Shown here in pieces: positions 18,083 to 26,878 of a stretch of 64,000 nucleotides of DNA. Source of the stretch: UBA7455 sp026713185 (lineage in GTDB: Bacteria > Pseudomonadota > Gammaproteobacteria > Pseudomonadales > Azotimanducaceae). The stretch lies in contig OY762456.1 in the NCBI GenBank assembly GCA_963665785.1, positions 868,001-932,000 on the forward strand. Direction: 5' to 3'. How positions within the stretch are numbered: position 1 is the first letter of the stretch; each line of letters opens with the position of its first letter. The notes under the pieces are model-generated. The model saw only the letters and a list, made by a program, of their open reading frames with translations, was not told where the DNA came from and did no database searches. The position numbers were made by a program, and so were the translations under genes.

Positions 18083-18789
18083 GTACCACAAACAATGTCA
18101 ATGTCGATCAGTCGGAAATCAACCGGTTTGAAGAGATGGCCAGACACTGGTGGGATACCGAGAGTGAATTCAGAGCACTGCATGATATCAACCCTGCACG
18201 TATGACCTATATCCGGGAGCGGGTTGATCTGGCTGACTCTCAGGTGCTGGATGTGGGATGTGGCGGCGGCATTTTGTCCGAATCCCTGGCCGAAGCCGGC
18301 GCCCGGGTCACCGGGATTGATATGGGTACAAGTCCACTGACGGTCGCCAGACTGCATCAGATCGAATCCGGTTATGAAATCGACTACAGGCAGACTACGA
18401 TTGAAGCGCTGGCACGGGAAAGCGACGAGACATTCGATGTGATTACCTGCCTGGAAATGCTGGAACACGTGCCTGACCCGGATTCAATCATCGAAGCCTG
18501 TCACAAGCTGCTCAAACCGGACGGTTCTTTGTTTGTTTCCACCATCAACCGTAATCCCAAATCCTACCTGCTGATGGTCATCGGCGCCGAGTACATGCTG
18601 GGCATCCTGCCAAAAGGTACCCATCGTTACGAAAAGTTCATCACACCGGCCGAACTTGCCGGTTCGCTGCGCCGGCGCCGGTTCCAATTACAAAACCTGA
18701 GCGGCATGCGCTACAACCCCCTGACCAGAACCTGCCGGCTTGGCAACGACGTGGCCGTGAACTATCTGGTTCACGCCACCAGAAACTGA
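18079..18789 (+). CDS. ubiG: Ubiquinone biosynthesis O-methyltransferase
   Basis: SAM-dependent methyltransferase that carries out both O-methylations of ubiquinone synthesis. The 236-residue protein has SAM motif I LDVGCGGGILSESLAEAGARVTG near 60, the family N-terminus FEEMARHWWDTESEFRALHDINP, and CLEMLEHVPDP. All are diagnostic of UbiG. It overlaps the end of mtaD and is followed 21 bp later by yciK. Confidence 0.96.
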   Translation: MSTTNNVNVDQSEINRFEEMARHWWDTESEFRALHDINPARMTYIRERVDLADSQVLDVGCGGGILSESLAEAGARVTGIDMGTSPLTVARLHQIESGYEIDYRQTTIEALARESDETFDVITCLEMLEHVPDPDSIIEACHKLLKPDGSLFVSTINRNPKSYLLMVIGAEYMLGILPKGTHRYEKFITPAELAGSLRRRRFQLQNLSGMRYNPLTRTCRLGNDVAVNYLVHATRN

Positions 18790-18810
18790 TGGTGCAACCT
18801 GTAGTGCAAT

Positions 18811-19566
18811 ATGGATAACAGAACACTGCCGGATGGTTATCAGCCGAAGATTGACCTTCTTGCGGATCAGGTGATACTGGTGACCGGCGCCGGAGACGGT
18901 ATCGGCCGGGCCGCGGCTGTTACATACGCCCGATACGGCGCCACGGTGATTCTGCTGGGCCGCACGGTGAGCAAACTGGAAGCCGTATATGACCACATCG
19001 TCAGCATGGACCGGCAGGAACCGGCAATCATTCCCGCGGATATCAGCACCCTGGGCATTAAAACACTCAATGAGATTACTGATGTCATTCATGAGCAATA
19101 TGGCAGACTTGATGGTCTGCTGCACAATGCCGGTATTCTTGGCGAAAGGGTCCCCGTGGAACACTATGACATGCAACTCTGGGATCAGGTGATGCAGGTG
19201 AATTTCAATGGTGCGGTTACGCTTACCCGTTTTCTGCTGCCGCTGCTGCGACTGTCGAAAAACGCCTCCCTGATTTTCACCAGTTCCGATGTCGGAGAAA
19301 CACCCCGGGCATATTGGGGCCCCTATGCAGTTTCCAGGTACGCCCTGGAAGGTTTTGCGCAATTACTGGCGGACGAACTGGAAAACACTTCAAATATCAG
19401 CGTAAAAGTGGTCAACCCGGGGGCTGTCCGAACCCGGACGAGAGCGGCATCGCATCCTAACGAAGATCCCGGTACATTGAAGACAGTGGAAGATCTGATG
19501 CCCCTGTACCTCTATCTGATGGACCCGGCCAGCAACGACGCAAATGGTTACCGATTAATTTCCTGA
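18811..19566 (+). CDS. yciK: YciK-type short-chain dehydrogenase
   Basis: NAD(P)-dependent oxidoreductase of the classical SDR family, substrate unknown. The 251-residue protein shows cofactor motif TGAGDGIGRAAA near 29-40, NNAG-equivalent LHNAGILG near 105, and the active-site YAVSRYAL (YxxxK variant with R in place of K, usual for YciK). Sequence similarity to E. coli YciK is strong at QPKIDLLADQVILVTGA. Its 3' end overlaps convergent rluB by 19 bp. Confidence 0.9.
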   Translation: MDNRTLPDGYQPKIDLLADQVILVTGAGDGIGRAAAVTYARYGATVILLGRTVSKLEAVYDHIVSMDRQEPAIIPADISTLGIKTLNEITDVIHEQYGRLDGLLHNAGILGERVPVEHYDMQLWDQVMQVNFNGAVTLTRFLLPLLRLSKNASLIFTSSDVGETPRAYWGPYAVSRYALEGFAQLLADELENTSNISVKVVNPGAVRTRTRAASHPNEDPGTLKTVEDLMPLYLYLMDPASNDANGYRLIS

Positions 19567-20297
19567 TCCGGTGGTTGACTCATTCGGTACAGTTCCTTGA
19601 TTTCCCTGTTTTTCAGTTCCACAAACTTGCCGGACTTCACCATGGAAGGTATGAAAAAACTACCAAATCGAACGCGTTTCAGACGGCTGATCCTGAGTCC
19701 CTGGGACTCCCAGAGACGCCGCACCTCACGATTTTTCCCCTCCATCAGGACGACGTAATACCACTGGTTTGCACTGCCCTCATCCCGGGATTTCCGGATA
19801 TCCGTGAATCGGGCCATGCCGTCTTCCAGTAAAACCCCCGTGCGCATGTTTTCAAGATTGTTCTCGGAGACATGGCCTAATACGCGAACAGCGTACTCAC
19901 GGTCCACTCCTGCAGAGGGATGCATCAATCGATTTGCCAATGCGCCGTCGGTGGTAAACAGAAGCAGTCCACCCGTGTTGAAATCCAGACGTCCAATGGA
20001 AATCCAACGCTGGTTTTTCAGTTTAGGCAGACGTCTGAATACCGAGGGTCTGCCTTCAGGATCATCACGGGAACAGATTTCTCCGGCAGGCTTGTTGTAA
20101 AGCAAATGGCGATGTCTGATTTTCTTCCGGCCAATGAGTCTGCCATCTGCCTGTATCTGATCAGTTTCGCTGACACGGTCACCAAGCGTGGCAATGGAAC
20201 CATTCACCCTGATTCGACCGTCGGAAATCCACTGTTCCATGACCCGACGGCTGCCGAGGCCATGGGCGGCCAGGATTTTCTGGAGTTTTTCGGACAC
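19548..20297 (-). CDS. rluB: 23S rRNA pseudouridine synthase B
   Basis: Makes pseudouridine at position 2605 (E. coli numbering) of 23S rRNA. The 249-residue protein has an N-terminal S4 RNA-binding domain (SEKLQKILAAHGLGSRRVMEQWI) and a RsuA-type synthase domain with catalytic GRLDFNTGGLLLFTTDG near residue 100 and EGKNREVRRLWE near 190. It is shorter than RluB proteins that carry basic C-terminal tails. It begins about 39 bp after scpB, and the three genes scpA-scpB-rluB form the common cluster. Confidence 0.95.
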   Translation of the reverse strand: MSEKLQKILAAHGLGSRRVMEQWISDGRIRVNGSIATLGDRVSETDQIQADGRLIGRKKIRHRHLLYNKPAGEICSRDDPEGRPSVFRRLPKLKNQRWISIGRLDFNTGGLLLFTTDGALANRLMHPSAGVDREYAVRVLGHVSENNLENMRTGVLLEDGMARFTDIRKSRDEGSANQWYYVVLMEGKNREVRRLWESQGLRISRLKRVRFGSFFIPSMVKSGKFVELKNREIKELYRMSQPPDQEINR

Positions 20298-20335
20298 GAT
20301 AGTCAGGCAGGCAGCAGGTGAGGCGCAGGTTGAAC

Positions 20336-21304
20336 CTACCTTTCTCCGCCGGGATCCTCTTGATCAGGGTTGTCATTTTGAGGACGCTTTATTCCAGGTT
20401 CAGAAAGATCGGGATCATCCTCTTCAGCAAAAGCAGCATTCAAAATTTCAATGGGTACATTGGCAAACTGATCACTTCTGCCTGCTGCACTGTGATCACC
20501 GGCCAATTGTTCGTTTTTACTTTCTGCATTGTGTTCATCACTCAACTGTTCGTCTCTGTTCTTAGCACTGTGATCTTCGTCCTGTTCGTTATTGCTCCCG
20601 GCATGGTACTCATCGTCAAACAACTTTCTGATGTTGTCGGATATGGCGATGACTTTTCCAGTGACTTCATCGAGTTCATCATCGCTGACCAGGGCAGGAC
20701 CCGGATTCTCCATATCCTCCAACTCGATCACCCTGGCTCCTTCAACAGGGTCCTCCAGTTCCAGTTGTCTGTTAACTTCTTCCAGATCCCTGATTTCCGC
20801 CAGGGTTGGTAATTCATCCAGGCTATTCATATTGAAATAATCAAGGAAAGTCTTTGTGGTTGCATACATCGCCGGTCTGCCGGGTACATCCCGATGCCCG
20901 ACCACCCTGATCCACTCTCTCTCAAGCAGTGTTCGAATAATATTGGTACTCACCGAGACGCCGCGCACTTCTTCGATATCTCCACGGGTGACAGGCTGCC
21001 GGTAGGCGATGAGTGCCAGAGTCTCCAGTAAAGCCCTGGAATATCTGGGGGGCTTTTCATCCCACAGTCGACTGATCCATTCTCCGTATTCCAGACGAAT
21101 CTGAAATCGGTAGCCACCGGCAACTTTCTTCAATTCAAAGCCCCGGTTGATGCAACTGTCACTGATGTCATCCAGGACCTGTTGTAGTTCAGCGCGTGTT
21201 GGTTGTTCCTCTGCAAACAGCCCAATCATGTGATCAATGCTTAGCGGACCGTCAGCAGCGAGAATCGCGCCCTCGATGATTTGTTGTAAAGGAAGTGTAC
21301 TCAT
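20336..21304 (-). CDS. scpB: Segregation and condensation protein B
   Basis: Kleisin-associated subunit that works with ScpA and SMC-type proteins in chromosome segregation. The first ~190 residues form the two winged-helix domains of ScpB (ALLETLALIAYRQPVTRGDIEEVRGVS is diagnostic). The remaining ~130 residues are an acidic, low-complexity tail absent from short ScpB proteins, with four imperfect ~13-residue units rich in D, E, H, N and Q (DEDHSAKNRDEQL, SDEHNAESKNEQL, AGDHSAAGRSDQF). It overlaps scpA by 4 bp. Confidence 0.95.
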   Translation of the reverse strand: MSTLPLQQIIEGAILAADGPLSIDHMIGLFAEEQPTRAELQQVLDDISDSCINRGFELKKVAGGYRFQIRLEYGEWISRLWDEKPPRYSRALLETLALIAYRQPVTRGDIEEVRGVSVSTNIIRTLLEREWIRVVGHRDVPGRPAMYATTKTFLDYFNMNSLDELPTLAEIRDLEEVNRQLELEDPVEGARVIELEDMENPGPALVSDDELDEVTGKVIAISDNIRKLFDDEYHAGSNNEQDEDHSAKNRDEQLSDEHNAESKNEQLAGDHSAAGRSDQFANVPIEILNAAFAEEDDPDLSEPGIKRPQNDNPDQEDPGGER

Positions 21305-22155
21305 CTTGCCTCTATGGATGGCGCCTCGTGCAACTTGACGTGTATGGGAGAAAATAATTCTGTTTGTACAATGTCCAGCAGTGATGCCCGCATCAATTCC
21401 ATTACTGCGATAAAAGTAACCACAACGCCGGCACGTCCTTCCTGTAAGTCAAACAGAGAACTGAACGGGACAAACTGATCATCTGCACGGCTGGTCAGTT
21501 CCAGGATGTGTGACATGCGTTCACGGGTCGATAACGGTTCAAAAGAGATCTGGTGGGTGGTTGAATTGCTGGCTCGTTTGAGTACCCGCGCCAACTCAAC
21601 CAGCATCTCCTGGAGTTGAATTGTCGGCACTGGTTTAGGTTTATACGGGACCGATGCATCAGCCGAGGCGATCCAGAAATCCCGATTCATTCGTGGTTGT
21701 TCGTCCAGGTCCAGGGCGGCGTTTTTGAAGCGTTCATACTCCTGGAGACGTCGGATGAGTTCCGCACGCGGGTCATCCTCTTCCTCGATGTCGTCCTGAC
21801 GCGGTAATAACATTCTGGATTTGATTTCAGCCAGCATCGCTGCCATCACCAGATATTCCGCGCTCAAATCAAACTGAAGGTCTTCCATCAATTCGATGTA
21901 TTCCATGTATTGTCGGGTAATCTCGGCAACCTGGATGTCCAGAATATCCAGATTCTGTCGGCGGATGAGGTAAATCAGCAGGTCCAGCGGACCTTCAAAT
22001 GCATCGAGTATGATTTCCAGTGCGTTCGGGGGGATATAGAGATTCTGTGGTATATCAATCAGTGGTTTCCCATCAACCACTGCAAAAGGCAGTTCCTGTT
22101 GTACCTTGCGTTGACCCTTCGCATGCACTGGTTTCGTCTCGTATTTTTGCGCCAT
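21301..22155 (-). CDS. scpA: Segregation and condensation protein A
   Basis: Kleisin subunit of the bacterial SMC-ScpAB condensin. The 284-residue protein has the diagnostic FEGPLDLLIYLIRRQNLDILDI near 50-75, SAEYLVMAAMLAEIKSRMLLP near 100-120 and a C-terminal winged helix (AVMELMRASLLDIVQTELFSPIHV). It lies between trpS and scpB with 6 bp and -4 bp spacing, so translation is coupled. Confidence 0.96.
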   Translation of the reverse strand: MAQKYETKPVHAKGQRKVQQELPFAVVDGKPLIDIPQNLYIPPNALEIILDAFEGPLDLLIYLIRRQNLDILDIQVAEITRQYMEYIELMEDLQFDLSAEYLVMAAMLAEIKSRMLLPRQDDIEEEDDPRAELIRRLQEYERFKNAALDLDEQPRMNRDFWIASADASVPYKPKPVPTIQLQEMLVELARVLKRASNSTTHQISFEPLSTRERMSHILELTSRADDQFVPFSSLFDLQEGRAGVVVTFIAVMELMRASLLDIVQTELFSPIHVKLHEAPSIEAR

Positions 22156-22161
22156 AATCGT

Positions 22162-23379
22162 CTACCTGTAGTCAAGTCCCATGGCAGTGCGCACTTCCTC
22201 AAGAGTTGATCTTGCGATGATGCGCGCCTTTTCACAACCTTCCGCGACAATACTCTTTACCAGATTTGGATTGTCTTCATACTGACGAGCCCGTTCCATG
22301 ATGGGTTGCTGTTCTTTCAGCACTGAATCAATCAACGGCTTCTTACAATCCGTACAGCCTATGGATGCTCTGGTGCAGCCATCTGTCACCCACTTTCGGG
22401 TGTCCTCGTCAGAATAAATCCGGTGCATATCGAACACAGGGCACTTGTCCGGGTCTCCAGGATCTTTTCTGCGGACTCGAGCCGGGTCTGTCATCATAGT
22501 CCTGATTTTCTTTTCTATGGACTCCGGTTCCTCGCGCAGCCTGATGGTATTGCCGTAGGACTTGGACATCTTTTGCCCATCAAGACCGGTTACCAACGGC
22601 GTTTCTGTCAGTAACACATCCGGTTCCGGCAGAATTACTTTACCACCCCCCTCCAGATAACCAATCAACCGGTCCCGGTCACCATGCGACAGATTCTGCT
22701 GATCAGACACCAGCGCCTGCGCCGTCTTCAGAGATTCCTGCTGACCCCTTTCCATGTAGTCCCGACGTAACTCCCGGTATATCCTGGCGTTCTTTCTGCC
22801 CAGTTTCTTAATCGCGCCTTCCGCAAGTTCCTCAAATCCCGGGTCTCGTCCATAGATGTGATTGAACCGGCGTACCAGGTCACGTGTCATTTCAACATGC
22901 GGTACCTGATCTGCACCCACGGGCACGTTACCTGCCTTATACATCAGAATATCCGCACTCTGCAGCACGGGATATCCCAGGAATCCATAGGTTGACAGAT
23001 CCCGTTCATTGTGACTCCTGGTTGTCAAGTCCTTGAAGCTTGGCACCCGTTCCACCCAGCCCAGTGGTGTGATCATGGAGAGCAGCAGATGCAGTTCCGC
23101 ATGTTCAGGCACTCTGGATTGTATAAACAGTGTGGCGGATCCTGGATTCACACCCGATGCCAGCCAGTCAATCAGCATCTCCCACACATTTTCCTGAATG
23201 ATTCCGGTTTCTTCGTAGTGAGTGGTCAGGGCGTGCCAATCAGCGACGAAGAACATGCAGTCATATTCATGCTGCAACTTCACCCAGTTTTTAAGAACGC
23301 CATGATAATGGCCAAGATGTAAACGACCGGTAGGACGCATACCGGAGAGGACACGATTTTGTGCTTCTATCAGACTCAA
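22162..23379 (-). CDS. trpS: Tryptophan--tRNA ligase
   Basis: Class I synthetase for tryptophan. The 405-residue protein has the HIGH-like PTGRLHLGHYHGVL at 16-29 and KMSKS motif QKMSKSYGN near 270. It is longer than the ~330-residue E. coli form because of an insert before the KMSKS loop (around YLEGGGKVILPEPDVLL), as in other long TrpRS proteins of the class. Upstream of it lies a copy of the dispersed intergenic repeat. It is co-directional with scpA. Confidence 0.96.
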   Translation of the reverse strand: MSLIEAQNRVLSGMRPTGRLHLGHYHGVLKNWVKLQHEYDCMFFVADWHALTTHYEETGIIQENVWEMLIDWLASGVNPGSATLFIQSRVPEHAELHLLLSMITPLGWVERVPSFKDLTTRSHNERDLSTYGFLGYPVLQSADILMYKAGNVPVGADQVPHVEMTRDLVRRFNHIYGRDPGFEELAEGAIKKLGRKNARIYRELRRDYMERGQQESLKTAQALVSDQQNLSHGDRDRLIGYLEGGGKVILPEPDVLLTETPLVTGLDGQKMSKSYGNTIRLREEPESIEKKIRTMMTDPARVRRKDPGDPDKCPVFDMHRIYSDEDTRKWVTDGCTRASIGCTDCKKPLIDSVLKEQQPIMERARQYEDNPNLVKSIVAEGCEKARIIARSTLEEVRTAMGLDYR

Positions 23380-23472
23380 TTCTGGACCTGCTCCACAGAA
23401 TGTGGAATTTGAATCAACATATTTTACAGATTCCAGCAGCAGATTACAGATTTACCGAATGTTAAAAATTTT

Positions 23473-23528
23473 GTCGCGCAGCAAACAGGTCTGCTTACCT
23501 GGATTTTCTTCGTGATTTTTAATGAGAG
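23473..23528 (+). repeat. Dispersed repeat, short form, copy 1 (partial)
   Basis: Matches the 3' two thirds of the short repeat: GTCGCGCAGCAAACAGG then CTTACCTGGATTTTCTTCG and AATGAGAG. It lies between trpS and yciO and its last bases overlap the yciO stop codon. Confidence 0.7.
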
Positions 23529-24148
23529 TATTCTGTGATCTCGAAAACACCTCGTCCCTGTCTTGTAATTTCCGGGACACCTGTTTCGAAATTCACCACC
23601 GTGGTGGGTTCGAGCCCACAGAAACCACCGTCAATGACGAGATCCAGCTGGTGCTCAAGCAGGTCACGGATCTCCAATGGATCCGTCAGTGGGTACTCAT
23701 CCCCCTGCAGAATCAGTGTGGAACTCATCAGCGGCTCACCCAGTTCCCGCAGTAAAGCCTGACAGATCTCATTCTCAGGGACTCGTAGCCCAATGGTTTT
23801 CCGCTTTGGATTAATCAGTCGCCTCGGCACTTCCCGGCTGGCGGGAAAAATGAAGGTGAAGGGACCCGGGGTTGATGACTTCAGCATTCGATAGGAACTA
23901 TTGTCGACGCGCGCATAAACTCCCAGATCGGAAAGGTCCCGGCACACCAGGGTAAGGTTGTGCTTGTCATCCAGACGTCGAATCTGGCGAACTCTATCCA
24001 GTGCCTTCTTGTCCCCGATGTGGCATCCCAGTGCATAGGCTGAATCTGTCGGGTAGGCAATGACACCGCCATTGCGCACAATTAACGCTGCCTGGTGTAT
24101 TAAACGCGGTTGTGGGTTCTCAGGATGGATTCTAAAAAACTGACTCAT
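23519..24148 (-). CDS. yciO: YciO family (YrdC/Sua5-like) protein
   Basis: Member of the YrdC/Sua5 fold related to threonylcarbamoyl-AMP synthase. The 209-residue protein opens with MSQFFRIHPENPQPRLIHQA and contains YPTDSAYALGCHIGDKKAL and KTIGLRVPENEICQALL, matching E. coli YciO over its length. In YciO the threonylcarbamoylation role of TsaC is weak or unproven. Its stop codon lies inside a dispersed repeat copy, so the last codons may have been shaped by that repeat. It is divergent from yciB. Confidence 0.93.
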   Translation of the reverse strand: MSQFFRIHPENPQPRLIHQAALIVRNGGVIAYPTDSAYALGCHIGDKKALDRVRQIRRLDDKHNLTLVCRDLSDLGVYARVDNSSYRMLKSSTPGPFTFIFPASREVPRRLINPKRKTIGLRVPENEICQALLRELGEPLMSSTLILQGDEYPLTDPLEIRDLLEHQLDLVIDGGFCGLEPTTVVNFETGVPEITRQGRGVFEITEYSH

Positions 24149-24244
24149 GTCATCTCGCCAATCAGATCTGTTTAAAGGTTCATCTAAAAATAAAGCTTAA
24201 AATGAATTATTATAAGTGGACTGTAACATTTCTGGTCACGCAGT

Positions 24245-24835
24245 ATGAAACAATTCGTCGAATTTCTGCCAATCGCACTGTTTGTCGCAGTCTACTTCTA
24301 TACAAAAGACATATACCTCAGTACCGCAGTGCTGATGGTGGGTATCTGTGTACAGGTAGGCTACGAATATGCACGCTATCGGGAGGTCGGAAAGCAGACT
24401 AAAATAATCTTCTGGGTCGCAATAATATTTGGTGGCGCCACTCTGTTGTTCCGAAATCAGGCGTTTATTCAATGGAAACCAACCGTAGTAAACTGGTTGT
24501 TCTGCCTTGGCCTGCTGGCCAGCCAGTTTTTTGGCAGGCAAAATTTTCTACAGAAATTGCTGGGAGATAAAATTCAGCTTCCCAGCCACGTCTGGCGGAA
24601 TCTTACCCTTGGATGGGCTGCAGGATTCTTCCTGGCAGGCTTGTTGAACCTGGTAATCGCCTATGGCTTCAGTCTGGACTTCTGGGTCAGTTATAAATTG
24701 ATTGGTGGATTTGCCATTACTCTGATCTATATTATTCTCACCATGATCTACCTGATTAAAGGCGGATACCTTCAGGAAGAAAACCCTGGGAGGCTGACCG
24801 GGAACAGCGACCGTAGCGAGGGCGGGCTTGATTGA
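24245..24835 (+). CDS. yciB: Inner membrane-spanning protein YciB (septation protein A)
   Basis: Polytopic inner-membrane protein linked to cell-envelope synthesis and division. The 196-residue sequence opens with MKQFVEFLPIALFVAVYFYT and has about five transmembrane helices, as in the IspZ/YciB family. The C-terminal NPGRLTGNSDRSEGGLD is variable, and its DNA resembles the leader of yciH (see findings). It is followed by yciI and pdxJ on the same strand. Confidence 0.94.
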   Translation: MKQFVEFLPIALFVAVYFYTKDIYLSTAVLMVGICVQVGYEYARYREVGKQTKIIFWVAIIFGGATLLFRNQAFIQWKPTVVNWLFCLGLLASQFFGRQNFLQKLLGDKIQLPSHVWRNLTLGWAAGFFLAGLLNLVIAYGFSLDFWVSYKLIGGFAITLIYIILTMIYLIKGGYLQEENPGRLTGNSDRSEGGLD

Positions 24836-24925
24836 GTTATATTTTCCTGGCAGTCATCTGCAGGTGGCTGGATGTGGATTCCGGCGACCTCGACAGGCTG
24901 TTCAGACAATCATTGGAGCAAATTT

Positions 24926-25225
24926 ATGTTGTATGCGATTATCAGCCAGGATGTCGAGAATTCCCTGGAACGCCGAAAGCTGAGTCGTCCCGATCATCTG
25001 AAAAGACTTGAGGTACTCAATCAGGCGGGTCGGCTGATTCTGGCAGGCCCTCATCCAGCCATCGATAATGACGACCCGGGAGATGCCGGGTTTACAGGGA
25101 GTCTGGTGGTTGCCGAATTCGATAACCTTGCGGATGCCGAATCCTGGGCTGGCAAAGATCCCTATCAGGCCGCAGGCGTTTACGGCAGCGTGGTCGTCAA
25201 ACCCTTTAAAAAGGTCTTCTCCTGA
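24926..25225 (+). CDS. yciI: YciI family protein
   Basis: Small ferredoxin-like dimeric protein of unknown reaction. I chose the ATG at 24926 (MLYAIISQDVENSLERR), which has GGAG at a good distance and matches the YciI start, rather than the ATG 54 bases upstream. The 99-residue protein keeps the conserved His and Asp (RPDHLKRLE, GPHPAID) and the DPY motif (AGKDPYQAAGVY) thought to form the active site. It lies between yciB and pdxJ. Confidence 0.93.
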   Translation: MLYAIISQDVENSLERRKLSRPDHLKRLEVLNQAGRLILAGPHPAIDNDDPGDAGFTGSLVVAEFDNLADAESWAGKDPYQAAGVYGSVVVKPFKKVFS

Positions 25226-25286
25226 AACATGTCTGATTATCGGGTTTCTCCTGCACGATGGCTTTCCTGAAACGGGGTATCCAGGG

Positions 25287-26054
25287 ATGAAAACCAGACT
25301 CAGTGTCAATCTCAATAAAGTCGCCCTGATTCGCAATTCACGGGAGACTGCAATTCCGAGTGTTGTCGATGCCGCGATGACCGCCATCAAAGCTGGTGCG
25401 GATGGTATTACAGTACATCCCAGACCTGATATGCGGCACATCAGACCGTCTGATGTTCATGATCTGGCAGAACTCCTGTCCCGGGATGATTATCGCCACA
25501 TAGAATTCAATATAGAAGGCAATCCCTATGCCGGTCCCGAAGCCAACGGTTACCCCGGATTCATGGAACTGGTCAGGAGTGTCAAGCCACACCAGGCCAC
25601 ACTGGTGCCGGACGATCCAAACCAGCTCACTTCCGATCATGGCTGGAACCTCACCCGTGAATCCGGTCGTCTGAAGCCGCTTTTGCAGGATCTGCAGGCA
25701 CTCAAAATCCGCGTAAGCCTGTTCATGGATCCGTCTGCTGAGCAACTTGAACTCGCTGCCCGCCTGGGTGCTGATCGGATAGAGTTCTATACCGGACCCT
25801 ATGCAGAACATTTCGGGACATCAGCGCAGCAGTCCATACTGGGTGAATTTGCCGCGGCCGCAGACCTCGCAAACCGTCTGGGGCTTGGTATCAACGCCGG
25901 GCACGACCTGAATCTCGAAAATCTTGCCACATTCTGTCAGGCAGCCTCACCGGTTGCAGAGGTCTCCATCGGTCATGCCATTATCAGCGACGCTATCTGG
26001 TTCGGGCTGGAGGAAATCGTCTGCAGCTATGCCAGGATTCTGCAGGAAACATAA
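25287..26054 (+). CDS. pdxJ: Pyridoxine 5'-phosphate synthase
   Basis: Condenses 1-deoxyxylulose 5-phosphate with 3-amino-2-oxopropyl phosphate to make pyridoxine phosphate. From the ATG at 25287 (MKTRLSVNLNKVALIRNSR) the protein has 255 residues, about family length. Diagnostic stretches are GADGITVHPRPDMRHI, EFNIEGNP, LVPDDPNQLTSDHGWNL and GINAGHDLNLENL. An in-frame upstream extension overlaps yciI and is not needed. acpS, its usual neighbour in other gammaproteobacteria, is not here. Confidence 0.96.
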   Translation: MKTRLSVNLNKVALIRNSRETAIPSVVDAAMTAIKAGADGITVHPRPDMRHIRPSDVHDLAELLSRDDYRHIEFNIEGNPYAGPEANGYPGFMELVRSVKPHQATLVPDDPNQLTSDHGWNLTRESGRLKPLLQDLQALKIRVSLFMDPSAEQLELAARLGADRIEFYTGPYAEHFGTSAQQSILGEFAAAADLANRLGLGINAGHDLNLENLATFCQAASPVAEVSIGHAIISDAIWFGLEEIVCSYARILQET

Positions 26055-26148
26055 TTTGGCGACTGTCAGGCAAAACGGATTGATGTCCGGGGATTCCTTT
26101 TATTTGGCGACCGTTGGGCAAATCGGTATGATGTCCGGGAATTCCATT
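26053..26148. repeat. 48-bp tandem repeat after pdxJ
   Basis: Two adjacent 48-base units (26053-26100 and 26101-26148) share ATTTGGCGAC, GGCAAA-CGG, TGATGTCCGGG and ATTCC with scattered substitutions. The period equals that of the repeat upstream of gyrA, but the sequences differ. It fills the gap between pdxJ and the next gene. Confidence 0.75.
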
Positions 26149-26173
26149 TAATAATAATCAGTCGTCAAGCGTT

Positions 26174-26578
26174 ATGAGATCATCAATAAACTTCATTATT
26201 TCCATTCTGGCTGGCATAGTCGCCTTTTTGCTGGCTGGCTACATTCGCACCGAGTCTCTGGTTATCCCCGGCGACAGCGCCGGATTCCTGGAACTGTTCA
26301 TCATCATTGCTGCCGTTTTCGCAGGTTGTCTCATCGCTTCCCGTGGTGATAGCGAAGAGACTCTGGACTCTCGGGAGACCGGTACTGTCAAGTGGTACAA
26401 TGTCAAAAAAGGATATGGATTCATCACCCGGGACCAGGGCGATGATGTTTTCGTCCACCACCATAATATCGAAGGCAGCAGGCATGCCATCTTCGACGGC
26501 CAGCGGGTCAGTTTTATCGTGATATCCGGTGAAAAGGGATTACAGGCGGACGAAGTTACTCCGGAGGCTGCCCGGTAA
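26174..26578 (+). CDS. Membrane-anchored cold-shock-domain protein
   Basis: The 134-residue protein has two hydrophobic helices (about 5-23 and 37-56) followed by a complete cold-shock domain from about residue 70 to 130. That domain keeps TGTVKWYNVKKGYGFITRD (RNP1-like KGYGFI) and DDVFVHHHNIEG (RNP2-like VFVHH). Cold-shock domains bind single-stranded RNA or DNA, so this would display a nucleic-acid-binding face at the inner membrane on the cytoplasmic side (inference). It sits between pdxJ and yciH with its own short gap. It is not one of the free CspA-type proteins of about 70 residues. Confidence 0.85.
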   Translation: MRSSINFIISILAGIVAFLLAGYIRTESLVIPGDSAGFLELFIIIAAVFAGCLIASRGDSEETLDSRETGTVKWYNVKKGYGFITRDQGDDVFVHHHNIEGSRHAIFDGQRVSFIVISGEKGLQADEVTPEAAR

Positions 26579-26605
26579 TCACGATCGTAGCGGGGGCGAG
26601 ACTAA

Positions 26606-26857
26606 TTGAGTCATATTGATGGCATTGTCTACCTGCAACGACAGACCAAGGGTCGCAACGGAAAATCCGTTGTCATCATCAGCGGACTTCCACTTGCCCG
26701 GGAACCTCTGGCGAAACTGGCCAAATCCCTGAAATCAAAATGCGGCGCCGGTGGGACAGTTGAAGGATCCAACATCCTGATACAGGGAGACAAGCGGGAT
26801 ATTCTCAGGAGAGAACTGGAAAAACTCGGCTACACCGTAAAACTGAGTGGCGGCTGA
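26606..26857 (+). CDS. yciH: SUI1/eIF1-like translation factor YciH
   Basis: Bacterial homologue of eIF1 that in vitro monitors initiation complexes. The 83-residue protein contains the SUI1 core YLQRQTKGRNGKSVVIISGL, KSKCGAGGTVEG and IQGDKRDILRRELEKLGY. It starts with TTG at 26606; an in-frame TAG lies shortly upstream and there is no ATG, so TTG is the only plausible start, preceded by a purine-rich GGGGGCGAG. It lacks the ~25-residue N-terminal extension of E. coli YciH. Confidence 0.9.
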   Translation: MSHIDGIVYLQRQTKGRNGKSVVIISGLPLAREPLAKLAKSLKSKCGAGGTVEGSNILIQGDKRDILRRELEKLGYTVKLSGG

Positions 26858-26878
26858 AGTCTACCCATGCCCTGAATG

